Assembly (NCBI GenBank): GCA_900321595.1
Contig: ONWP01000017.1
Coordinates: forward strand, 1 to 25,341
Direction of reading: 5' to 3'
Length of the DNA: 25,341 bases
Origin: an uncultured Eubacteriales bacterium
GTDB taxonomy: Bacteria; Bacillota; Clostridia; Oscillospirales; Acutalibacteraceae
This document shows, in pieces, positions 1-7,918 of the stretch. The position numbers and the translations under genes are program-made. The notes under the pieces were generated by a model, which was not told the DNA's origin, did not search any database, and saw only the letters and a list, made by a program, of their open reading frames with translations. The first letter of the stretch is position 1; each line of letters opens with the position of its first letter.

Positions 1-1
1 C

Positions 2-1624
2 GACTACGACACCGCCTATCTCGTCGCCGACGAGTTCGGCGCGAAGATCACAAAGGAGGTCGTCGTCTCCATTGAGCACCGCCTCTTCGGCGAGGACGAG
101 GAACACGCGGAGGATCTTGTCACCCGCGCGCCGGTCGTGTGCGTCATGGGCCATGTTGACCACGGCAAGACCTCCCTGCTCGACGCGATCCGCCACACGA
201 ACGTCACCGGCGGCGAGGCCGGCGGCATCACGCAGCACATCGGCGCCTACCGCGTCAACATCGACGGCCGCGACATCACCTTCCTCGATACGCCCGGCCA
301 CGAAGCCTTCACCGCCATGCGCGCCCGCGGCGCGCAGGCGACGGACATCGCGATCCTGGTCGTCGCCGCCGACGACGGCATCATGCCGCAGACCATCGAG
401 GCGATCAACCACGCCAAGGCCGCCGGCGTCACCGTCATCGTCGCCGTAAACAAGATGGACAAGCCCGGCGTCAGCGTCGACCGCGTGCTGCAGCAGCTCA
501 CCGAATATGAGCTGGTGCCCGAGGAGTGGGGCGGCGACACCATCGTGGTGCCCGTCTCCGCGAAGACCGGTATGGGCATCGATCAGCTGCTTGAGTCCAT
601 CCTGCTGGTCGCCGAGGTCAAGGAGCTCAAGGCCAACCCGAACCGCGCGGCGAGAGGCATCGTCATCGAGGCGCGTCTGGACAAGGGCAGAGGCCCCATC
701 GCCACGCTGCTCGTGCAGAACGGCACGCTGCGCACCGGCGACATCATCGTCGCGGGCACCGCGGTCGGCCGCGTCCGCGTCATGACCGACTACAACGGCA
801 ACCCGATCAAGGAGGCCGGACCCAGCGTCCCCGTCGAGGTCGCGGGCCTTGCCGAGGCGCCGGGCGCGGGCGACGCGTTCGACGCGGTCAGCGATGAGCG
901 TCTTGCCCGCGATCTGGTCGAACAGCGCAAGCAGGAGGCCAAGGACGCCGCGTTCAACGCCCGTCAGAAGGTCACGCTGCAGAACCTGTTCTCCACGCTG
1001 GCGCAGGGCTCCGTGAAGGAGCTGAACATCATCGTCAAGGCCGACGTGCAGGGCTCCGTCGAGGCCGTCACCCAGTCGCTGGAGAAGCTCTCCAACGACG
1101 AGGTGCGCGTCAAGGTCATCCACGGCGGCGTGGGCGCCGTCAACGAGTCGGACGTCATGCTGGCCAACGCCTCCGGCGCGATCATCATCGGCTTCCACGT
1201 GCGTCCCGATTCCATGGCCGAGGCGGCCGCCGAGCGCGACAACGTGGAAATGCGCATGTACATGGTCATCTACGACTGCATCGAAGACGTGCAGGCCGCG
1301 ATCAAGGGCATGCTCGCCCCGAAGGTGCGCGACGTGGAGCTGGGCAAGCTCGAGGTGCGCAAGACCATCAAGGTCTCCTCGATCGGCACCATCGCCGGCT
1401 GCTACGTGCTCACCGGCAAGGTCACCCGCGGCGCGAAGATCCGCGTGGTGCGCGACGGCATCGTGGTGGCAGAGGACGAGCTGTCCTCCCTCAAGCGCTT
1501 CAAGGACGATGTGAAGGAAGTCGCGCAGGGCTACGAGTGCGGCATCACTCTCAACAAGTTCGGCGACATCAAGGAGGGCGACATTTTCGAGGCCTACGCC
1601 ACAGAGGAGTACACGGAGGATTGA
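2..1624 (+). CDS. infB: Translation initiation factor IF-2 (5' truncated by window edge)
   Basis: IF-2 is the GTPase that delivers initiator fMet-tRNA to the 30S subunit and promotes subunit joining. The reading frame is open from base 2, so the gene continues upstream; 540 residues are visible. The G1 P-loop GHVDHGKT lies at visible residues 47-54, followed by the G3 box DTPGH, the G4 box NKMD and the G5-like SAKTG. Domains II, III (DVQGSVEA) and C-terminal domain IV follow and end normally at TGA. IF-2 is usually 700-950 residues, so most of the variable N-terminal region and the start are outside the window. The rbfA gene follows after 6 nt. Identification is certain; nusA/ylxR/ylxQ are expected just upstream from the usual Firmicutes order, but cannot be seen. 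Confidence 0.98.
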   Translation, partial: DYDTAYLVADEFGAKITKEVVVSIEHRLFGEDEEHAEDLVTRAPVVCVMGHVDHGKTSLLDAIRHTNVTGGEAGGITQHIGAYRVNIDGRDITFLDTPGHEAFTAMRARGAQATDIAILVVAADDGIMPQTIEAINHAKAAGVTVIVAVNKMDKPGVSVDRVLQQLTEYELVPEEWGGDTIVVPVSAKTGMGIDQLLESILLVAEVKELKANPNRAARGIVIEARLDKGRGPIATLLVQNGTLRTGDIIVAGTAVGRVRVMTDYNGNPIKEAGPSVPVEVAGLAEAPGAGDAFDAVSDERLARDLVEQRKQEAKDAAFNARQKVTLQNLFSTLAQGSVKELNIIVKADVQGSVEAVTQSLEKLSNDEVRVKVIHGGVGAVNESDVMLANASGAIIIGFHVRPDSMAEAAAERDNVEMRMYMVIYDCIEDVQAAIKGMLAPKVRDVELGKLEVRKTIKVSSIGTIAGCYVLTGKVTRGAKIRVVRDGIVVAEDELSSLKRFKDDVKEVAQGYECGITLNKFGDIKEGDIFEAYATEEYTED

Positions 1625-1630
1625 TCCCCT

Positions 1631-2008
1631 ATGTCAGTATATAAAAAAGACCGCATGGCGGAGGACGTCCGGCGGGAGATCACGGCCATCATCGGGGAGC
1701 TGAAGGATCCCCGGGTGGCGGGCAAGCTCCTGACGGTCGTCCGCATCGAGCTGGCGCACGACCTGTCCTACGGCAAGGTCTACGTCAGCGCCTACGACGG
1801 GCTGGAGACCGCGAAGACCGCCGTGGAGGGCATCACCCACGCGACGGGACTGATCCGGCGGGAGCTCAGCGCCCGTCTTCGCATCCGCAAGAGCCCGGAG
1901 CTCAAGTTCATCGCGGACGACAGCGTCCGCGCCGGGATCGAGCTCTGGCAGAATTTCGAAAAGAACAATACCGCGGGCGGAGGAGACGATGGATCTGACG
2001 AGAAGTGA
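1631..2008 (+). CDS. rbfA: Ribosome-binding factor A
   Basis: RbfA is a small KH-fold protein that binds the 30S subunit and helps mature the 5' end of 16S rRNA. The 125-residue product has the family's usual size. It opens with a basic helix (KKDRMAEDVRREI), followed by the conserved stretch LKDPRV and the beta-strand region ending in YVSAYDG. The ATG at 1631 is preceded by GGAGGA about 10 nt upstream, inside the end of infB. The last 20 nt overlap the start of the next gene, which suggests translational coupling. Position between infB and nrnA/truB is canonical. The extreme C-terminus (NNTAGGGDDGSDEK) is a short acidic, glycine-rich tail. Confidence 0.96.
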   Translation: MSVYKKDRMAEDVRREITAIIGELKDPRVAGKLLTVVRIELAHDLSYGKVYVSAYDGLETAKTAVEGITHATGLIRRELSARLRIRKSPELKFIADDSVRAGIELWQNFEKNNTAGGGDDGSDEK

Positions 2009-2954
2009 GGCGGCCGCGCTTCTGCGCGATATGGACGACGTTCTGGTCCTGGCGCATGAGAATCCGGACGGCGACGCCGTGGGCAGCGTGTATGCCCTTG
2101 CGCTGGCGCTGCAGGCGATGGACAAGCGTGTCCGGCCGTGTCTGGACACGCTGCCGCACACCATGGAGGGCCTTGCCGAGGGGCTGTCCTTCCCGGATTT
2201 TACGCCCCGGTACATCGTGGCCGTGGACGTCTCCGACCGGAAGATCCTCGGCGTGACAGGCGCGGGGCTCGCGCGGGACTGCCGGGTGGATCTGTGCGTC
2301 GATCATCACGTTTCCAACACGCATTACGCGCAGGAAACCTGTCTGGACGCGTCCGCCGCTGCCGCCGCGGAGATCGTCTATGATCTGGTGAAGCTGCTGA
2401 ACGTCCCGCTGACGCGGCGGCTGGCGGACTGTCTGTACACCGGCGTCTCCACCGACACGGGCTGCTTCCGCTACGGCAACACGACCGCCAGAAGCTTCGA
2501 GATCGCGGCGGAGCTCGTCCGCGCCGGCGCGGACATCGCCCGGATCAACAAGATCCATTTTGAGACAAAGACGCGGCAGTACGCGGCGCTCGAACGCGAG
2601 GCGCTCGCCAATCTGACGCTTTATGATGACGGACGATGCGCGCTGATGACCGTGACGCATGAGATGATCGAGCGTTCCGGCGTGCAGGAGACCGAGATGC
2701 AGGCGCTCTCCGCGCTGCCGCGGCAGATCGAGGGCGTCCTGACCGCGGCGACGCTCAAGGAGCGCGACCCCGGCGAGTTCCGGGTGAGCATCCGCACCAA
2801 TGAAAACGCCGACGCGCAGGCGATGGCATCGCTGCTGGGCGGCGGCGGTCACCGGGCGGCGGCCGGCTGCAACGCGTACGGCACGCGCGCCGAGGCCGAA
2901 GCCGCCGTTCTCGCGGCGATGCGGACGGTCCTGCGCGATCAGGGGCTGTTATGA
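1989..2954 (+). CDS. nrnA: DHH/DHHA1 phosphoesterase, NrnA-type oligoribonuclease / pAp phosphatase
   Basis: NrnA-type enzymes degrade short RNA oligonucleotides (2-5 nt) and dephosphorylate pAp to AMP in the cytoplasm of bacteria lacking Orn. The 321-residue protein has motif I, HENPDGDAVGS, at residues 23-33, a second metal-binding Asp in VAVDVSD near residue 80, and the DHH signature at residues 105-107. The C-terminal DHHA1 domain carries the substrate-binding GGGGHRAAAGC motif. The ATG at 1989 has GGAGGAGA directly upstream and overlaps the 3' end of rbfA. Its own stop overlaps truB by the 4-nt ATGA arrangement. The family assignment is very secure; the exact NrnA substrate range is inferred from family and operon position. 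Confidence 0.93.
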   Translation: MDLTRSEAAALLRDMDDVLVLAHENPDGDAVGSVYALALALQAMDKRVRPCLDTLPHTMEGLAEGLSFPDFTPRYIVAVDVSDRKILGVTGAGLARDCRVDLCVDHHVSNTHYAQETCLDASAAAAAEIVYDLVKLLNVPLTRRLADCLYTGVSTDTGCFRYGNTTARSFEIAAELVRAGADIARINKIHFETKTRQYAALEREALANLTLYDDGRCALMTVTHEMIERSGVQETEMQALSALPRQIEGVLTAATLKERDPGEFRVSIRTNENADAQAMASLLGGGGHRAAAGCNAYGTRAEAEAAVLAAMRTVLRDQGLL

Positions 2955-3811
2955 ACGGATTTTTGATTTTGGACAAGCCGGCGGAGATCACATCGTTCTC
3001 CGCCGTGCGGCATGTCCGGCGCTGTTTATCGGAAAAGAAGGTCGGGCACAGCGGAACGCTGGATCCGATGGCGACCGGCGTCCTGACCGTGGCGGTCGGA
3101 CGCGCGACGGCCTTTCTCGAGCTGCTGCCGGATCACGACAAATCGTACGAAAGCGTATTCCGCCTCGGGCTGACGACCGATACGCTGGACATCACCGGCA
3201 CGATCCTGTCGCGCAGCGACGATATCCCTGACGAGGCGGCCGTGCGAAGCGCGCTCGACGCGTTCCGCGGCGAGATCACCCAGCTGCCGCCGATGTATTC
3301 CGCCGTCAAGGTGAACGGGCAGCGGCTGTATGAGCTGGCGCGGCAGGGCCGTGAGGCGGCGCGTCAGCCCCGGCAGGCGACCGTCTGCGCGCTCGACTGC
3401 GAACGGCTGTCCGAACGGGAGTACGCGCTCCGGCTGTCGTGCTCCTCCGGCACCTACGTGCGCTCGATCATCGACGATCTGGGACGGGCGCTCGGCTGCG
3501 GCGCGGTGATGACGTACCTGCGCAGGACGCGGGCCAACGGCTTCGCGCTCTCGGACGCGGTGCGGCTCGACGAGCTGTCGCCGGATACGCCGCTGCTGCC
3601 GGTCGAACGCGCCATGGAGACGTACCCGGCTGTATACGTGACCGAAAAGCAGGCCGTGCGCTTCTCCAACGGCGGCAGTCTGGACCGGGAGCGGCTGCGC
3701 TTTGAGGGGGAAGACGGGCTCGTCCGTGTCTACGGCCCGAAAAACGCCTTTCTGGGCGTGGGAACGATGGGCGGCGACGCGCTTTCCGTGAAAAAACTGT
3801 ATTTGGTATGA
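2951..3811 (+). CDS. truB: tRNA pseudouridine-55 synthase TruB
   Basis: TruB isomerises U55 to pseudouridine in the T-loop of tRNAs. The 286-residue product starts MNGFLILDKP, the typical family opening. It carries the catalytic motif GHSGTLDPMATGVL with the nucleophilic Asp at residue 38. Further family motifs are KSYE.....G..TDT.D, LPP.YSAVKV.G.RLYELAR and CSSGTYVRSI.DDLG, followed by a C-terminal PUA-like region. The ATG overlaps the nrnA stop (ATGA), and its own TGA overlaps the ribF start in the same way. Translation of nrnA, truB and ribF is therefore probably coupled. Confidence 0.97.
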   Translation: MNGFLILDKPAEITSFSAVRHVRRCLSEKKVGHSGTLDPMATGVLTVAVGRATAFLELLPDHDKSYESVFRLGLTTDTLDITGTILSRSDDIPDEAAVRSALDAFRGEITQLPPMYSAVKVNGQRLYELARQGREAARQPRQATVCALDCERLSEREYALRLSCSSGTYVRSIIDDLGRALGCGAVMTYLRRTRANGFALSDAVRLDELSPDTPLLPVERAMETYPAVYVTEKQAVRFSNGGSLDRERLRFEGEDGLVRVYGPKNAFLGVGTMGGDALSVKKLYLV

Positions 3812-4704
3812 AGCATGATATGACACCGGCCGCCGTGGCGCTCGGCACCTTCGACGGTCTGCATCTGGGACATATGGCGGTGATCAGGGCCGCGCTGGCC
3901 GCGTCGGGGACAACGCCCGAGGCGCTGCTTTTTGATACGCATCCGCTGGAGGCGCTGCGCGGACAGGCGCCGCCCGCGCTTCTGACGGCGGCGCAGCGGC
4001 TCGACATGCTCGAGGCGCTCGGCGTGCGCGGTGTGACCGTGCGGTTTGCCGAGATCCGGGATATGTCGCCGGAGACCTTCGTGCGGGCGATCCTGCGCGA
4101 CAGGCTCGGCGCGAGCCGCGTCTTCTGCGGCGGCAATTACCGGTTCGGCCGCGGCGGCGCGGGCACCGCGGAAACGCTGACGGCGCTCTGCGCCCGCGAG
4201 GGGATCGCCGTTTCGACGGTGCCCGCCGTGCTTTGGGGCGGCGCGCTCATCAGCTCGACGCGGATCCGCGAGGCGCTCTCGCGCGGCGACGTGCCGGAGG
4301 CGAACGCCATGCTGGGGCGGCGCTTCGGCTATGCCTTCCCGGTGGCGCACGGCGACGCCAGAGGACATTCGCTGGGCTTCCCGACGGCTAATCAGCATTT
4401 CCCCGCCGGCTTCTGCATTCCGCGGCACGGCGTTTACGCGTCGACGGCGACCGTCGGCGGCCGGCTGTATCCGGCCATGACCAATATCGGCGTGCGTCCG
4501 ACCGTGGACGGGACGCGGGCGCGCAGCGAGACGCACATCTTCGGGTTCTCCGGCGACCTGTACGGTATATCCGTTCCCGTGGCGCTGCTGCGCTTCGTGC
4601 GGGACGAGCGGCGGTTTGACTCGCTGGACGCGCTCATACGGCAGATGACCTGTGATCGGGCCGTCTGCGAACAGATCTGTAAGGAGGAAGGCGTATGTCT
4701 TTGA
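3808..4704 (+). CDS. ribF: Bifunctional riboflavin kinase / FAD synthetase
   Basis: RibF converts riboflavin to FMN and FMN to FAD. The 298-residue protein has an N-terminal nucleotidyltransferase domain (about residues 1-175) with ALGTFDGLHLGH at residues 11-22 and the ISSTRIR motif. The C-terminal riboflavin kinase domain (about 180-298) contains GHSLGFPTAN and PRHGVYAS, with an NIGVRPT substrate-binding segment. The length is normal. The ATG at 3808 overlaps the truB stop, and the 3' end overlaps maf by 10 nt. Placement after truB is standard in Firmicutes. Confidence 0.96.
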   Translation: MKHDMTPAAVALGTFDGLHLGHMAVIRAALAASGTTPEALLFDTHPLEALRGQAPPALLTAAQRLDMLEALGVRGVTVRFAEIRDMSPETFVRAILRDRLGASRVFCGGNYRFGRGGAGTAETLTALCAREGIAVSTVPAVLWGGALISSTRIREALSRGDVPEANAMLGRRFGYAFPVAHGDARGHSLGFPTANQHFPAGFCIPRHGVYASTATVGGRLYPAMTNIGVRPTVDGTRARSETHIFGFSGDLYGISVPVALLRFVRDERRFDSLDALIRQMTCDRAVCEQICKEEGVCL

Positions 4705-5258
4705 TTCTGGCGTCGGGGTCGCCCCGCAGACGGGAGCTGCTGGCGATGGCGGGCTTTGATTTTACCGTCGTCACCTCTGACTGCGACGAGTCTCTGCCGG
4801 CGGGGATCGACCCGGAAAACGCCGTGCTGACGCTCAGCCGCCGCAAGGGGGACGCCGTGCGGGCGCATCACCCGGAGATCGCGGCGGATGACGCCGTCCT
4901 CGCCGCCGACACCGTCGTGGCCGTGGACGGGCTGATCCTGGGCAAGCCCGCCGACCGGGCGGACGCGAAGCGGATGCTGCGCCTGCTCTCGGGAAAGACG
5001 CATCAGGTCTACACCGGCGTCTGCATCACGAAGGGGGACCGGACGGCGCACTTCGCGGTCTGCTCCGACGTGACGTTCTACGCGCTGACGGACGCGGAGA
5101 TCGACGCTTACGCCGACACCGGCGAATGCGACGACAAGGCCGGCGCCTACGGTATTCAGGAAAAGGGCGGCCTGCTGGTCGAGTCGATCAGCGGCGACTG
5201 GTACAATATCGTCGGACTGCCTGTCGCGCGCGTGGCGCGCGCGCTGCGGGCGCTCTGA
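4695..5258 (+). CDS. maf: Maf-family nucleoside triphosphate pyrophosphatase
   Basis: Maf proteins hydrolyse non-canonical or specific nucleoside triphosphates (dTTP/UTP type) to monophosphates; some members influence septum formation. The 187-residue protein begins with the Maf signature ILASGSPRRRELL (residues 4-16). The catalytic Asp lies in AADTVVAVDG (Asp72), followed by ILGKPAD and the C-terminal DKAGAYGIQ.KGG motif. The start is set by a strong AGGAGG about 9 nt upstream within the end of ribF. No convincing terminator follows; a GC-only palindrome near 5226-5242 lies inside the coding sequence and lacks a T-run. The next gene, 49 nt on, may be co-transcribed. The symbol is used in the broad family sense. 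Confidence 0.93.
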   Translation: MSLILASGSPRRRELLAMAGFDFTVVTSDCDESLPAGIDPENAVLTLSRRKGDAVRAHHPEIAADDAVLAADTVVAVDGLILGKPADRADAKRMLRLLSGKTHQVYTGVCITKGDRTAHFAVCSDVTFYALTDAEIDAYADTGECDDKAGAYGIQEKGGLLVESISGDWYNIVGLPVARVARALRAL

Positions 5259-5307
5259 CGCGTTTTATACCCTGAACGGACAAACAGCGAAAAAAGGAAG
5301 TGGTCAA

Positions 5308-6825
5308 ATGGTCGAGATGACAACGAAAATCACGAGCGCGCGCATTTTTCGCAGAGGCGCGGAGGTGACGCGGCGCGGGACGGCGCGGCTTGAGGCCGGC
5401 GAGCAGGAGCTGTGCGTTTTCGGGCTGAGCGACACCGCGAACGAGGACACCTGCCGGCTGTTCAGCGAGGCGGGGATCCGCTGCACCGGGATCCGCTTCG
5501 GCATGGCGAAGACCGCGCGTACGAACAATGCGGACGTCGAACGCATCGACGCCGAGATCGACGGTCTGAACAGACAGCTGCAGATCAAGGACCTTCAGCG
5601 CAGGATGCTCGAATCGTACGGCACCGGCGCCGATCTCGACGGGGCCGCGTTCCTCGCCTATCTGGACGAGCAGGGCGTCCGGCTGCAGAAGCTCTACGAG
5701 GAGACGACCGCGCTGCAGGCGCAGATCAGGAAGCTTCAGCGGCAGCGCGCGGATCAGGCGAAACAGGACGAGCGGTATGTGATGCTGGTCAGCGTCACCG
5801 CCGCCGAAGCCGGCGAATACGCCTTCGATCTGCAGTATTTCGAGCCCGCCGCCAACTGGGAATCCATCTATGAGATCTATTCGGACGCGGTGAATCCGCT
5901 GGAGCTGCGCGTGCGCGGGCAGATCATACAGGAAACGGAGGAGGACTGGGAGGACGTGGCGATCAGCCTGTTTTCCGGGAATCCCACGACGTTTACGGAT
6001 CTGCCGAGGCTGGATCCGATCCGTCTGCGCTTTGAGGATCCGTATCAGTCTTCCTATGCGATGCCCGCGCCGATGATGGCCATGCCCTCCATGCCTATGG
6101 CGGCAGACTCCGCCTTCTCAGGCGGGGCCAAAAAGAAGCCCGGACGCACCCGTTCCGTGGAGGATACGAGTGAGCCGATGCTCAGCCGCGTCGAAACCGC
6201 GCCGGTGACGCAGCAGCAGGATGAGACGATGACCGCGTACACGCTGCCCGGCACGCGGAACATCCCGCGCGGCGCGCATGGGATCCAGGCTGATCTGGAG
6301 ACGATCCGCGTGCAGGCGCGGTATCAGATCATCTGCGCCGCGAAGGCGTCGCCGACCGCTTTCCTGATCGCCAATCTCGGCGAGGGGCTGCCGAACGTGA
6401 AATCCGGCACGGCGGGCGTTTACCTGAACGGGCGGTACTCCGGCAGCGCGAACCTGGATACGGACGATACCGACGACGTGACGATCACGCTCGGCCGGAT
6501 CGAGGGCTTGCGTATCAGCCGGGCGGAGATCTACAGGAAGCGCTCGAAAAAGGCGATCCGCGGCAAGACGGTCGAGGAATCCGTCTATGAGATCAAGATC
6601 GTCAACCCGACGGCGCAGAATATCAGCATGGAGGTCCGCGATCAGGTGCCGGTCCCGCAGGAAAAGGATATCCAGGTCGAGGTGCTCGAGCTCAGCGGCG
6701 GTCAGCTGGAACAGAAGACCGGCGTCGTCAGCTGGAACATCCGGATCCCGGCCGGACAGGGCTTTGCCCTGCGGCTCGGGTACCGTGTGACCTATCCGGA
6801 CGATAAGACGCTGACCGATTATTGA
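5308..6825 (+). CDS. DUF4140/DUF4139 domain protein (mucoidy-inhibitor MuiA-like)
   Basis: The 505-residue protein has a DUF4140-like N-terminal domain (about 3-75, opening TKITSARIFRRGAEVTR). A predicted coiled coil rich in Glu, Gln, Arg and Leu spans about 77-155. A DUF4139-like C-terminal region follows, with the hallmark W.SIYEIYSDA...L..RGQI.QETEEDWEDV.ISL near 188-228. An insert near residues 248-270 is rich in Met, Pro and Ala, followed by a charged linker; this looks flexible. There is no signal peptide or membrane segment, so it is probably cytoplasmic. The function of the family is not established, apart from a link to mucoidy in one proteobacterial member. The ATG at 5308 has AAGGAAG upstream. 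A terminator closes the operon just downstream. Confidence 0.85.
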   Translation: MVEMTTKITSARIFRRGAEVTRRGTARLEAGEQELCVFGLSDTANEDTCRLFSEAGIRCTGIRFGMAKTARTNNADVERIDAEIDGLNRQLQIKDLQRRMLESYGTGADLDGAAFLAYLDEQGVRLQKLYEETTALQAQIRKLQRQRADQAKQDERYVMLVSVTAAEAGEYAFDLQYFEPAANWESIYEIYSDAVNPLELRVRGQIIQETEEDWEDVAISLFSGNPTTFTDLPRLDPIRLRFEDPYQSSYAMPAPMMAMPSMPMAADSAFSGGAKKKPGRTRSVEDTSEPMLSRVETAPVTQQQDETMTAYTLPGTRNIPRGAHGIQADLETIRVQARYQIICAAKASPTAFLIANLGEGLPNVKSGTAGVYLNGRYSGSANLDTDDTDDVTITLGRIEGLRISRAEIYRKRSKKAIRGKTVEESVYEIKIVNPTAQNISMEVRDQVPVPQEKDIQVEVLELSGGQLEQKTGVVSWNIRIPAGQGFALRLGYRVTYPDDKTLTDY

Positions 6826-6839
6826 CGCGCATTTTGAAG

Positions 6840-6864
6840 AGCAGTCCCGCGGGGCTGCTTTTTT
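6840..6864 (+). terminator. Intrinsic terminator of the infB-to-DUF4139 operon
   Basis: An 8-bp stem AGCAGTCC/GGGCTGCT (one G-U pair) with a CGCG loop is followed by six T residues. It starts 14 nt after the stop codon of the DUF4139 gene. Confidence 0.9.
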
Positions 6865-6882
6865 GTCTTGATTCTTCCGATA

Positions 6883-6911
6883 TTGACATATAACGGGCTT
6901 TGTGATACGAT
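6883..6911 (+). promoter_or_regulatory. Sigma-A-type promoter for the aldo/keto reductase
   Basis: A perfect -35 TTGACA (6883-6888), a 17-nt spacer and a -10 TACGAT (6906-6911) lie between the preceding terminator and the ATG at 6952. The expected transcription start is near 6918. This excludes a start upstream of it, such as the in-frame ATG at 6868. Confidence 0.8.
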
Positions 6912-6951
6912 GAGGCGGAAAACGACCGGCAAAGAGGGGAGAGCGGATCCT

Positions 6952-7860
6952 ATGAAACAGGTATTATTCGGCGGTGAAAGCGTTTCGGCGGTGGCGATGG
7001 GCTGTATGCGCCTGACGGACGCGGCTTCGGTCGACCGGACGATCGGGACGGCGCTTGAATGCGGCGTCAGCTTTTTCGATCACGCGGATATCTACGGCGG
7101 CGGCGAATGCGAACGGCTGTTCGGCGCGTATCTCGCCGCGCACAAGGCGCTGCGCGACAAAATCTTCATCCAGACGAAGTGCGGCATCCGCAAGGGCTGC
7201 TACGACTTTTCCCGCGATCACATCATCGAGGCCGCGGAGGGCTCGCTGCGGCGGCTGGGCGTCGATCACGCGGACGCGCTCCTGCTGCATCGGCCGGATA
7301 CGCTGATGGAGCCGGAGGAGGTCGCCGAGGCGTTCGACCGGCTCGCGCAAAGCGGCAAGGTACGGCATTTCGGCGTGTCAAACCACAGCCCCATGCAGAT
7401 CGAGCTGCTGAAGACGGCGGTGCGGCAGCCCGTCGTCGCGGATCAGCTGCAGTTCTCCCTGACGGAATCCGGCATGGTCGCGTCCGGTCTGAACGTCAAC
7501 ATGAAAAACGACGAGTCGGTCATGCATGACGGCGCGCTGCTGGAGTACTGCCGGATCCGGGGGATCACGATCCAGACCTGGTCGCCGTTCCAGCGCGGCT
7601 TCTTCGGCGGCTCATTCATCGGCGACGAGGAAAACTATCCGGCGCTCAACGCGAAGCTGCGGATGCTGGCGGAAAAATACGGCGTCACGCCCACGGGCGT
7701 CGCCGCGGCGTGGATCCTGCGCCATCCGGCGCGGATGCAGCTGATCTCCGGGTCAATGGATCCCGCGCGGATCCGGGAGATCACGGCGGGCGCGGCGGTC
7801 GAGCTGTCCCGGGAGGACTGGTACAGCCTGTACCTGGCCGCCGGGTACCGTCTGCCCTGA
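6952..7860 (+). CDS. Aldo/keto reductase family oxidoreductase
   Basis: This is an NAD(P)H-dependent carbonyl reductase of the cytoplasmic AKR superfamily, probably near the YdhF/YcsN-type group; the substrate is unknown. The 302-residue TIM-barrel protein shows the catalytic tetrad in order: Asp43 and Tyr48 (FFDHADIYGGGE), Lys76 (IQTKCGI) and His113 (LLHRPD). The HFGVSNHSP strand follows, and near the C-terminus a cofactor-binding LISGSMDPARI region. ATG 6952 is chosen because it lies about 34 nt downstream of the predicted transcription start and has AGAGGGGAG about 10 nt upstream. The gene is monocistronic, bounded by a promoter and a hairpin at 7877-7905 that it may share with the convergent operon. 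Confidence 0.92.
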   Translation: MKQVLFGGESVSAVAMGCMRLTDAASVDRTIGTALECGVSFFDHADIYGGGECERLFGAYLAAHKALRDKIFIQTKCGIRKGCYDFSRDHIIEAAEGSLRRLGVDHADALLLHRPDTLMEPEEVAEAFDRLAQSGKVRHFGVSNHSPMQIELLKTAVRQPVVADQLQFSLTESGMVASGLNVNMKNDESVMHDGALLEYCRIRGITIQTWSPFQRGFFGGSFIGDEENYPALNAKLRMLAEKYGVTPTGVAAAWILRHPARMQLISGSMDPARIREITAGAAVELSREDWYSLYLAAGYRLP

Positions 7861-7871
7861 CATTTAAAAGG

Positions 7872-7905
7872 AAAAAACGGCCTCGGGGACTGACCCCGGG
7901 GCCGT
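7872..7905 (-). terminator. Terminator between convergent genes, mainly for the minus-strand operon
   Basis: A 12-position hairpin with a 5-nt loop (7877-7888 against 7894-7905) has one weak position. On the minus strand it is followed by six T residues (the A-run at 7872-7877). On the plus strand no T-run follows, so termination of the aldo/keto reductase transcript here is less certain. Confidence 0.8.
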
Positions 7906-7918
7906 TGACGCGCTGTTG

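Noticed and set aside
5226..5242. GC-rich palindrome at the end of maf as a terminator
   Set aside because: It lies within the coding sequence and the T-rich stretch is more than 20 nt further on, so it does not fit an intrinsic terminator.
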